Source: Deltaproteobacteria bacterium
Lineage (GTDB): Bacteria > UBA10199 > DSSB01
Length of the DNA stretch: 7,229 nucleotides
Assembly (NCBI GenBank): GCA_020440745.1
Contig: JAGRNM010000066.1
Span: forward strand, 1-7,229
Reading direction: 5' to 3'
Every line of letters begins with the position of its first letter. Position 1 is the stretch's first letter. The translations under genes were made by a program, and so were the position numbers. Below the pieces are notes generated by a model. That model worked only from the letters and a program-made list of their open reading frames with translations. It did no database searches and was not told where the DNA came from. Shown here in pieces: positions 1-5,578 of the stretch.

Positions 1-285
1 TGAGGCTCCTCCTCCCATAGTATAATGATGAGCCAAAACCATCATCAAACTACTGGTTAACAAAATAGCTGTATTGACTGCTCCTACCCAAGTCAGGGTT
101 AAAGCAGCCTCTTGGGACCACTCTGGATAACGCCAACGAAAAAGCAAAAACACCACAATCAAAGCACCAAAGACTACAATCTCAGAACCCAAAAACCACC
201 ACATGCCCACTCGATGAATAGGAGATGCATGACCACTGGTCTGCTCATAAGGATGGGAGCTATGATTAACTAAGCTTTCACTCAT
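1..285 (-). CDS. ctaE: Cytochrome c oxidase subunit III, N-terminal 95 residues (cut by window edge)
   Basis: Subunit III of an aa3-type heme-copper oxidase, an inner-membrane partner that stabilises the catalytic core. The visible 95 codons give a hydrophilic N-terminus, the sequence HASPIHRVGMWWFLGSEIVV (from residue 19) and two membrane spans (about 27-48 and 66-88). Glu35 in the first span sits where the family has its conserved carboxylate. The protein enters directly at the 'GMWxFLxSE' span, so it is the short five-helix form that lacks the first two helices of mitochondrial subunit III. The ATG overlaps the TGA of the subunit I gene (ATGA, 282-285). GGAGGT lies six bases before it, inside the last codons of that gene, so coupled translation is expected. 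The gene runs off the left edge with no frameshift in the visible part. Identity is firm; the symbol follows the usual ctaE/coxC naming. Confidence 0.95.
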   Translation of the reverse strand, partial: MSESLVNHSSHPYEQTSGHASPIHRVGMWWFLGSEIVVFGALIVVFLLFRWRYPEWSQEAALTLTWVGAVNTAILLTSSLMMVLAHHYTMGGGAS

Positions 286-1937
286 GCGACCTCCGTTTGA
301 GAGAGCCAATCCTTATTGGCTTGAGGCAAACTATAATCGTAAGGCCAACGGGTTACTACAGGCTCTTCCAAAAAATTTCCATGTCCTGGAGGTGAAGGAG
401 CCACCCACTCCAAGCTGTTAGCCTCCCAAGGATTGGCCGAAGCCTGTTTGCCTTTAAACATACTATAAAAGAAATTAATTATAAAAGGCACCTGAGCTCC
501 CAGCATAATAAAAAGACCCAAGGTAGCTATGACCTGCAAAGGCTGCAACTGAGTGAGATTTTCAAAATAACTAGGATCAAAAATACGACGATGGGTGCCG
601 CCTAGTCCCACAAAAAACAAGGGTAAAAAAACCATATTAAAAGAAAGCGTTGTCAGCGCAAAATGCACCTTGCCCCAAGCTTCATTAAGAAAACGACCAA
701 ACATTTTAGGAAACCAATAATAGATCCCAGCAAAACCGCCTAAAAAGACAACTGGAAAAAGCGTATAATGGAAATGAGCCACTACAAAGTAAGTATCATG
801 CACATAAATATCTGCTGCTGTGGATCCATTAATAATACCCGTAATACCCCCAAATAAAAATTCAGCGATCATAGCGATAGCAAAGAGCATAGGAGTCTTA
901 AAACGGATCTGCCCTTTCCAAAAAGTAGCGATAAAGGCAAACATACAAATAGCAAAGGGCACCGAAATCAAAATAGTCGTTAAACCAAAGGGAGCCGCAA
1001 GCCTAGGATCAATACCGCTAATAAATTGATGGTGGGCCCACACTAAAAAGCTTAAAACCCCTGCAGCCAAAACAGCATAAACAATCGTACGATAGGCAAA
1101 AATAGGTTTGCGGGCAAAGGCAGTAATAATCTCAGCAATTATACCCAAAGCAGGCAACAAGATTACATAAACCTCCGGATGACCAAAAAACCAAAATAAG
1201 TGTTGATAAAGCAGAGGGTCTCCCCCAGCACTGGGAATAAAAAATCCAACACCAAAGAAACGATCCCCTAAAAGCATAAAGGCGCCCGCAATCAAGGGCC
1301 CCACCGAAAACATAAAGATCAAACTAGCGATGTTCATCATCCAAACCAAAAGAGGCATTCTAAAGTAGCTCATGCCCTTAGCCCGCATCGTAATAGTAGA
1401 AGTAAGAAGATTAATCCCACTCATCAGCATCGATGCAAACTCTAAAGCCACTGCCAAAAGCCACAAATGACCTCCCCAAAAAACACCCGTATAGCCAGGC
1501 ACTGCCGTTAAAGGAGGGTAAAAGGTCCACCCACTTTTAGAGGCTCCCTCAGGCACAAAAAAAGACGCAATCAAAACCACAGTACTTAAGAAAAAAGTCC
1601 AATAAGACATCATGTTAAGCCTAGGAAAGGCCATGTCCTTGGCTCCAATCATGAGGGGGACCAAATAATTACCAAAGCCAGAAAGCAAAATCGGCATAGC
1701 TACCCAAAAGACCATAATGGTCCCATGCATACTAATGGCCAAATTATATTCGTCTGGTCCCACCTCTCCAAAACCAGGCACACCCTCATTGGGAAAAGCC
1801 AGCTGATACCTAAAAACATAGGCCAAGTAACCGCCTAAAAGGGCCATGATAAGACCGGTAATCATATACTGAATTCCGATCACCTTATGATCTTGAGAAA
1901 AAAGATACTTCTGAGTCCAAGTCATCGATTCACTCAT
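282..1937 (-). CDS. ctaD: Cytochrome c oxidase subunit I (aa3-type, A-family) with a non-canonical K-channel
   Basis: Catalytic subunit of a proton-pumping terminal oxidase that reduces O2 to water at a heme a3-CuB centre in the inner membrane. The frame stays open to 2012. I place the start at 1937 (MSESMTW, 551 aa) because GGAGG lies about seven bases upstream and it overlaps the subunit II stop by only 8 nt. Seen, numbered from this start: heme a ligands H71 and H390; heme a3 ligand H388; CuB ligands H253, H302 and H303; Y257 in GHPEVY, the His-Tyr partner; H380-D381; arginines 450-451. D-channel positions are intact: N90, D101, N108, S169, N176 and E255. By alignment with the Rhodobacter enzyme the K-channel residues are gone: S299 is A268, T359 is F328 and K362 is C331, while the next position, H300, is E269. 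Length and the roughly twelve helices are normal. The gene sits second in the II-I-III operon. Confidence 0.97.
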   Translation of the reverse strand: MSESMTWTQKYLFSQDHKVIGIQYMITGLIMALLGGYLAYVFRYQLAFPNEGVPGFGEVGPDEYNLAISMHGTIMVFWVAMPILLSGFGNYLVPLMIGAKDMAFPRLNMMSYWTFFLSTVVLIASFFVPEGASKSGWTFYPPLTAVPGYTGVFWGGHLWLLAVALEFASMLMSGINLLTSTITMRAKGMSYFRMPLLVWMMNIASLIFMFSVGPLIAGAFMLLGDRFFGVGFFIPSAGGDPLLYQHLFWFFGHPEVYVILLPALGIIAEIITAFARKPIFAYRTIVYAVLAAGVLSFLVWAHHQFISGIDPRLAAPFGLTTILISVPFAICMFAFIATFWKGQIRFKTPMLFAIAMIAEFLFGGITGIINGSTAADIYVHDTYFVVAHFHYTLFPVVFLGGFAGIYYWFPKMFGRFLNEAWGKVHFALTTLSFNMVFLPLFFVGLGGTHRRIFDPSYFENLTQLQPLQVIATLGLFIMLGAQVPFIINFFYSMFKGKQASANPWEANSLEWVAPSPPGHGNFLEEPVVTRWPYDYSLPQANKDWLSQTEVA

Positions 1938-2682
1938 GGGGAACCTCCACTTTCCATGCCGTCTCTTCTGCAGTCTCTGGAGATTCTTTCTCCAACCACT
2001 CCTCATAGTCATGAGGACTTAAAATTCTAAGTTTTGCTTTCATCACACCGTGACCACTGCCACAAAGTTCGGCACAACCAATAATATAAGTCCCCTCTTT
2101 TGTAGCCTGAAACCACCCTGTAATCCGACGACCAGGCACCGCATCTTGCTTAAGGCGCAAAACAGGCACCCAAAAACTGTGAATAACATCTTGAGAAGTT
2201 AAATAAAAAATCACCTTAGCACCTACCGGCAAAGTCAAGGTACCCATCACCTTAATATCATCAGCAGTCTTTAAGCTTCCATCCCGTCCCGGCATGACAA
2301 AGTTCCAAGCAAACTGCTGGGCGTTGATCTCGATTTCTTGATCTGCTTCTTCTGGCTTAGGCATATTAATTTTAATCTCATCCCAGACAGGATTTTGACG
2401 AACATCAATTGCCAAATCACAAGCTAAGACTAAAGCTGCAGGGATTAAAATCCACAAAACCGCCTTACCATGACCGGGCTGAAAACTAGCCCGCCCGCCC
2501 TCTTTGGCGCGATAACGAAAGATAAAATAGAAAAGGACTAATTCGACTACCACAAACCAGCTAAAAACAATCACCCAGATCATTTTCATGATCCCATCAA
2601 TTTTAGCACCATAGGTAGAAATATTCTCTGGCAGCCAATAAAATAACCAATCAAACATGGGCCAACTTATGGACCCCATCAC
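1930..2682 (-). CDS. ctaC: Cytochrome c oxidase subunit II with CuA site
   Basis: Electron-entry subunit: a periplasmic cupredoxin domain takes electrons from cytochrome c through the binuclear CuA centre and passes them to subunit I. Numbered from the GTG at 2682 (250 aa): two membrane helices (about 32-56 and 74-91), the aromatic motif QQFAWNF (122-128; W126 is the likely electron-entry residue), H168 in VIHSFW, and the CuA loop CAELCGSGHGVM (203-214) giving C203, E205, C207, H211 and M214. All CuA ligands are present. There is no fused cytochrome c domain and no lipobox. The conserved glutamate of the second helix, three residues before its Trp (E101 in Rhodobacter, K-channel entrance), is Ala74 here. 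The start is uncertain: GTG 2682, ATG 2679 and ATG 2658 share the frame and none has a strong ribosome site. The last (MFDWLFYWLPENIS) best resembles related proteins as I recall them. The stop overlaps the subunit I start by 8 nt. Confidence 0.96.
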   Translation of the reverse strand: MMGSISWPMFDWLFYWLPENISTYGAKIDGIMKMIWVIVFSWFVVVELVLFYFIFRYRAKEGGRASFQPGHGKAVLWILIPAALVLACDLAIDVRQNPVWDEIKINMPKPEEADQEIEINAQQFAWNFVMPGRDGSLKTADDIKVMGTLTLPVGAKVIFYLTSQDVIHSFWVPVLRLKQDAVPGRRITGWFQATKEGTYIIGCAELCGSGHGVMKAKLRILSPHDYEEWLEKESPETAEETAWKVEVPHE

Positions 2683-2715
2683 AAAAAATAGCCATGACAG
2701 CCGTCAATTTAAAAG

Positions 2716-2729
2716 TTGATCTAAATCAG
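2716..2729. promoter_or_regulatory. FNR/CRP-family-like operator upstream of the oxidase genes
   Basis: TTGATCTAAATCAG matches the FNR/ANR consensus TTGAT-N4-ATCAA at nine of ten defined positions. It lies in the short gap between the lipoprotein stop (2736) and the start of subunit II, 33 to 57 nt upstream depending on the start used. FNR-family boxes commonly control terminal oxidase genes in response to oxygen or NO, so the position makes sense. A one-off match of this kind is expected roughly 0.2 times by chance in a window this size, and no regulator gene is visible here. I could not find a convincing -35/-10 pair around it. Confidence 0.4.
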
Positions 2730-2735
2730 TTTTTA

Positions 2736-3626
2736 TTAAGGCAAGACTAAGACTGACGCGCTAAAGGCATTTGTCATGGCGCTACTGATCTCTGTATGTT
2801 TTCTATTTTCTTCTAAACCTAGAGAACGAGCACGGGTAGCGTAGATTTTAAGAAAATCGGATGACTTTTGGGTATAGGCTTTTTGTAAATCCTCTTGTTC
2901 ACCCGCTGAACTTGCCTTGAGGTACTCTTGGTAAACCTCTTTAAGCTCTTTCATAGCCTTTTCTAATGCTGCATCCGAAAGAGAGGGTAAGGGGCTAACT
3001 GCCAAAGGTAGACTTTTATCTTTTTCTTCCGGACTATTTTGGCGATTCTTGGCAAAATAACCTGGTTGCTGGGTATAATTTTCGTAATAAGTAATAAAAT
3101 CCTTTTGTCTAAAGATCTTAGCTTGAATATTGGACTTCATATTTTGCTGTAAAGAAATCGTCTCGGGAAAATCTTCCTTGAGTCCATACTTCCAGTTTTT
3201 TTCTATAAATAAAGTAGCATAGCGCTGAAAGAGTCCATTAAACTCCACTCCATCAATTGTCACTTTCTGACGATTCATAAAGGAAGAACCCATGGGATTG
3301 GCGGTGTTTTCTACGACATAAAGCTCTCTAACCACCACGTAAGGACTTAAACTGGGATTAATCATTCCCCCTGGACGATTAGCATAGACCATAAAATTAA
3401 CTTTACCCACAAGGGCTCCCTCAAGATGATGAAGCCCTGCTTTTAGAGAAATCTCTTCTAAGTCTCCGGGCGCTAAGTTGTAGTCTTGGTCATCAATCTT
3501 AAACTGCAAAACCCCTTCCGTTGGGTTGTCTATGACAAAGCTGATTTTACTCCCTCCAGAGCAAGCCTGAAACAAAGAGATTAAAATAAAAAGTGAAGCT
3601 ATTTTAAAATAATTTTTTTTTCTCAT
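2736..3626 (-). CDS. Predicted lipoprotein of unknown function
   Basis: A 296-residue exported lipoprotein that I do not recognise. The N-terminus is a textbook lipoprotein signal: basic MRKK, a hydrophobic stretch, then the lipobox LFQAC with Cys22. The following SGG does not carry Asp at +2, so outer-membrane sorting is plausible if the E. coli rule holds. Residues about 28-105 alternate hydrophobic and polar in a way that suggests a small beta-sandwich (IDNPTEGVLQFKIDD, then GGMINPSLSPYVVVRELYVV). Residues about 130-200 are mixed, with many Tyr, Lys and Gln. After a Pro/Ser linker, residues 217-285 are charged and helical, possibly a coiled coil. No catalytic motif is seen. The start is 2 nt after the ferritin-like gene, and its likely ribosome site AAGGAG (3639-3644) lies inside that gene's last codons at a long 12 nt spacing, so the two are co-transcribed and perhaps coupled. 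A link to the oxidase genes downstream is possible but unproven. Confidence 0.85.
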   Translation of the reverse strand: MRKKNYFKIASLFILISLFQACSGGSKISFVIDNPTEGVLQFKIDDQDYNLAPGDLEEISLKAGLHHLEGALVGKVNFMVYANRPGGMINPSLSPYVVVRELYVVENTANPMGSSFMNRQKVTIDGVEFNGLFQRYATLFIEKNWKYGLKEDFPETISLQQNMKSNIQAKIFRQKDFITYYENYTQQPGYFAKNRQNSPEEKDKSLPLAVSPLPSLSDAALEKAMKELKEVYQEYLKASSAGEQEDLQKAYTQKSSDFLKIYATRARSLGLEENRKHTEISSAMTNAFSASVLVLP

Positions 3627-3628
3627 AA

Positions 3629-4066
3629 CTATTGATGACTCCTTAACATCTTTGCCACTTCATCCACGTGATCGGTTTCTTCTCTAAGCATTTGACGGGC
3701 TAGTTCTTCCAAAGCAATATCTTCATGCTTTTGTGCCAACAAACTTAAATCCTTATACATTTCTAGAGCTTTTTTCTCAAAAATAACAGACTCCTCTAAG
3801 ATTTTATCAATCTCATGGGTATGGGTCTCGGGGATTTGGGCGGCTTCTAAAGTGGGATGCCCGCCATAACTAGTAATTTTTTCTCCAATCAAAATGGCAT
3901 GCTGCATGCTTTCGTTGGCCTGAGCACGAAACCAACTTTGGATGGGAATACGATTATGTCCCATAATCATGAAACTATAATGCATATAGCGGATAATCCC
4001 TGCCATTTCCTCTTTAAAAATTTGATTTAAAATTTGAAGAATTTCTTCTTTGGCCTTTGCGTTCAT
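3629..4066 (-). CDS. Bacterioferritin-family diiron protein
   Basis: A 145-residue four-helix ferritin-like protein, probably an iron-oxidising and iron-storing or detoxifying protein of the cytoplasm. Candidate diiron ligands by position: E20 in helix A (E-x6-Y27), E52 and H56 in helix B (ANESMQHA), E97 in helix C, and E130/H133 in helix D (EETDH). The helix B motif is E-x3-H rather than the E-x2-H of classical bacterioferritin and ferritin. Aligning on H56 puts Met54 at the place of the heme ligand Met52 of E. coli Bfr, so heme binding is possible but untested. It is slightly shorter than typical Bfr (about 155-160). The start has a good AGGAGA (4071-4076) five bases upstream. It is the first gene of a minus-strand run and shares its 186 bp upstream region with a divergent gene. 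Family assignment is solid. Whether it forms a 24-mer cage or is a smaller ferritin-like enzyme cannot be told. Confidence 0.88.
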   Translation of the reverse strand: MNAKAKEEILQILNQIFKEEMAGIIRYMHYSFMIMGHNRIPIQSWFRAQANESMQHAILIGEKITSYGGHPTLEAAQIPETHTHEIDKILEESVIFEKKALEMYKDLSLLAQKHEDIALEELARQMLREETDHVDEVAKMLRSHQ

Positions 4067-4096
4067 GCGTTCTCCTAAAATTTAAGAAAAAAAATT

Positions 4097-4118
4097 GATT
4101 AATTGACTCATATTAATC
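4097..4118. repeat. Inverted repeat GATTAA-N10-TTAATC in the divergent promoter region
   Basis: Perfect 6 bp arms (4097-4102 and 4113-4118) flank a 10 bp spacer in the gap between the ferritin-like gene and the divergent YdjM-type gene, 31 nt upstream of the former's start. The placement suits an operator. On the minus strand TTGGCT and TTAATC stand 17 bases apart across it, a weak candidate -35/-10 pair for the ferritin-like gene. The arms are AT-rich, so chance is a fair explanation. It does not resemble the classical Fur box closely enough to name a regulator. Confidence 0.2.
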
Positions 4119-4252
4119 TAGCCAAACTGCTATCTTAAATCTATTAAGAATAATCAACTAAACAAAAAAATAAGCGACAAATTTTAATCTTAATTTTTTA
4201 TTAAAGACTCGCTAGAAAAAAACTCCAAAACAAAAAAGTCTACCATTAAATA

Positions 4253-4801
4253 ATGGCTACCATCTTTACCCATGCCTTTGTTGGCTCAAGCCTTAGCACT
4301 TGTAATAAAGACAAAAAACTTCGCCTCCGCCTAGCTTGGGTCCTTGCTACGCTCTCCATATTACCTGATTTAGATGTCATCAGTTTTCGGCTGGGGATTG
4401 CTTATTCCGATCCTTTAGGACATCGGGGCTTGAGCCATTCAATAGTCTTTGCTGTAGTCCTAGCTTTAATCGCTAGTCTATTATTTAGGCCTAAGAAAAA
4501 AATTTTATCCAAGGCATGGTTTAAACTCTATACCTTATGTTTTATTGCTCTAATCTCCCATGGCCTTTTAGATGCCCTGACCAATGGAGGCTTAGGCGTA
4601 GGGTTTTTTATTCCCTTTGACAATAGCCGCTATTTTTTGCCCTGGCAGCCTTTGGAAGTCTCACCTATTAGTATACAAAATTTTTTAAGCCCCTGGGGAT
4701 TAGAAGTCATCCTTAATGAGGCTCTTTGGATCTGGCTACCTGTCATTATTTTTCTTATTGTATTAAAATTAATCCGTCTCAGCAAAAAACAAGCGACATA
4801 A
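4253..4801 (+). CDS. YdjM/DUF457-type membrane metal-dependent hydrolase-like protein
   Basis: A 182-residue inner-membrane protein of the YdjM family (DUF457, COG1988), annotated as metal-dependent hydrolases by motif; the substrate is unknown. Seen: the family opening MATIFTHAFVG with H7, LPDLDV with D39 and D41, the hallmark HRGLSHS (H57, H62), and SHGLLDALTNGG (H103, D107, N111). These His and Asp residues are the presumed metal ligands. Hydrophobic helices cover about 28-45, 62-79, 92-110 and 153-175, and the C-terminus is basic (KLIRLSKK). The start is forced: an in-frame TAA lies two codons upstream. There is no recognisable ribosome site before it, only A/T-rich sequence, so initiation may be leaderless or SD-independent. 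It diverges from the ferritin-like gene and converges with the M23 peptidase gene with 16 nt between stops; no strong terminator hairpin is visible there. Function in this organism is not known. Confidence 0.9.
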   Translation: MATIFTHAFVGSSLSTCNKDKKLRLRLAWVLATLSILPDLDVISFRLGIAYSDPLGHRGLSHSIVFAVVLALIASLLFRPKKKILSKAWFKLYTLCFIALISHGLLDALTNGGLGVGFFIPFDNSRYFLPWQPLEVSPISIQNFLSPWGLEVILNEALWIWLPVIIFLIVLKLIRLSKKQAT

Positions 4802-4817
4802 AATCCATTAAAAACCA

Positions 4818-5321
4818 TTAGTCACCAAGACAAGTTGTGGGATCCAAATAAAACATCTTCTTCCATCCTTGACTATGGTCATCCCAACGCCAAGGATAGG
4901 GCACCAAAGTCACCAAGCTATAATGCAAATGGGGCGGCTTGCCTTGGGCATTGCCACTATCTCCTACTTGGCCTAATGGCTCTCCCACACTCAAAAAAGA
5001 ACCAGGGCTGGTATTAATACTTTCCAAATGAGCATAATAATACAAACGCCACTTAGGACCAAGAACCAAGACCACCTTGCCACCCAAAGCTAAATAACCA
5101 GTGTAAAGTACTAAGCCGTGACTAGCCGAAAGTACTGGACTACCTTTTTTAGCAAAGACATCAATGCCTTTATGCACTCCTGAAACACCCCAAGGCTCAT
5201 ACCAAAAACTCTTAGGGTTCCAATCTTGAGGGCCAGCCCCTTGCACTGGCATCTGACAAGGATTTGGCAAAAGAAAACCCAGTAAAAAAATAAACAAAAC
5301 AATCAAAAAAAATTTTTTCAT
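4818..5321 (-). CDS. Exported M23-family (LytM) zinc metallopeptidase
   Basis: A 167-residue single-domain peptidase of the LytM/M23 family, which cuts peptide cross-bridges of murein in the periplasm. A basic start MKKFF and a hydrophobic segment to about residue 19 form a signal peptide or membrane anchor. A cysteine follows (LLPNPC, Cys22), but proline at -1 does not fit a lipobox, so I do not call it a lipoprotein. The catalytic domain spans about 45-140: HKGIDVFAKKGSPV gives H50 and D54, YYAHL gives H98, and HLHYS gives H131 and H133. All zinc and catalytic residues are present, so it should be active, unlike EnvC/NlpD-type degenerate LytM domains. It has no LysM, SPOR or coiled-coil part, so it is a minimal enzyme. 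It may act on self wall, or be secreted against other cells; the sequence does not decide. Only a weak GAG precedes the start. It is likely monocistronic, with a 257 bp divergent spacer upstream. Confidence 0.93.
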   Translation of the reverse strand: MKKFFLIVLFIFLLGFLLPNPCQMPVQGAGPQDWNPKSFWYEPWGVSGVHKGIDVFAKKGSPVLSASHGLVLYTGYLALGGKVVLVLGPKWRLYYYAHLESINTSPGSFLSVGEPLGQVGDSGNAQGKPPHLHYSLVTLVPYPWRWDDHSQGWKKMFYLDPTTCLGD

Positions 5322-5430
5322 AGTCGCTCACATACTTAACTTAGTTTAAATTAAATCTTTTAAAGATTCTTTTTTTATAGAATCAAAAAGGCAATATAAA
5401 ACAAAAATTAAGTACTCAAAAAATTTTTAT

Positions 5431-5450
5431 AAAATACCTTATAAAGGATT
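5431..5450. promoter_or_regulatory. Palindrome CCTT-ATA-AAGG, copy 1 of a shared upstream element
   Basis: AAAATACCTTA (5431-5441) begins an imperfect palindrome (CCTT-ATA-AAGG, 5437-5447) that ends 131 nt before the lipoprotein ATG. The same 11 bases begin a similar palindrome 129 nt before the next plus-strand gene. Shared sequence and nearly equal distance suggest a common control site, but the arms are short and AT-rich, so this is tentative. Confidence 0.25.
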
Positions 5451-5568
5451 TATTTTAAATTTAAATACTGTACTTATTTATTAAAACTTGTTAGCCGTCA
5501 CGAGCAGTTGGCCTAATTTTTACTAAGTTCGACAATACTATCCTTAAACACTCCATTATTTAAAGCTT

Positions 5569-5574
5569 AGGAGG
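5569..5574 (+). promoter_or_regulatory. Strong ribosome binding site of the Cys-rich lipoprotein gene
   Basis: A full AGGAGG stands four bases before the ATG at 5579. It is the strongest Shine-Dalgarno sequence in the window and supports that start, which is followed by a proper signal peptide. Confidence 0.8.
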
Positions 5575-5578
5575 GCCC

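Larger units (their letters stand above)
5322..5578. other. AT-rich divergent intergenic region
   Basis: A 257 bp spacer between the M23 peptidase (minus) and the Cys-rich lipoprotein (plus). It has overlapping AT-rich inverted repeats at 5354-5368 (AATCTT-TTA-AAGATT) and 5365-5384 (GATTCT-N8-AGAATC), a palindrome at 5437-5447, and a GC-richer patch around 5493-5515. Promoters for both genes must lie here, but no clean -35/-10 pair stands out. No open frame or RNA gene is seen. Confidence 0.4.

Noticed and set aside
820..1029. Open frame on the plus strand inside subunit I
   Set aside because: It lies wholly antisense to strongly conserved oxidase codons, has no ribosome site and no family features.
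1938..2012. N-terminal extension of subunit I by 25 residues (start at 2012)
   Set aside because: The extra residues are basic, unlike the family N-terminus, and would overlap subunit II by 83 nt. The start at 1937 has GGAGG and only an 8 nt overlap.
4802..4817. Possible bidirectional terminator between convergent genes
   Set aside because: Only a CCATTA direct repeat is seen in the 16 nt gap; there is no stable stem.
4630..5302. Small open frames overlapping the YdjM-type and M23 genes (4630-4818 minus, 4835-5017 plus, 5111-5302 minus)
   Set aside because: They are shadow frames of two genes with intact motifs and have no support of their own.
5318..5321. Lipoprotein call for the M23 peptidase from Cys22
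   Set aside because: Proline at -1 (NPC) does not fit the lipobox; a signal peptide or anchor is the safer reading.
5354..5384. Hairpin followed by a T-run, resembling a terminator
   Set aside because: It lies upstream of two divergent genes where nothing needs terminating on the plus strand, the stem is almost all A-T, and it overlaps a second inverted repeat.
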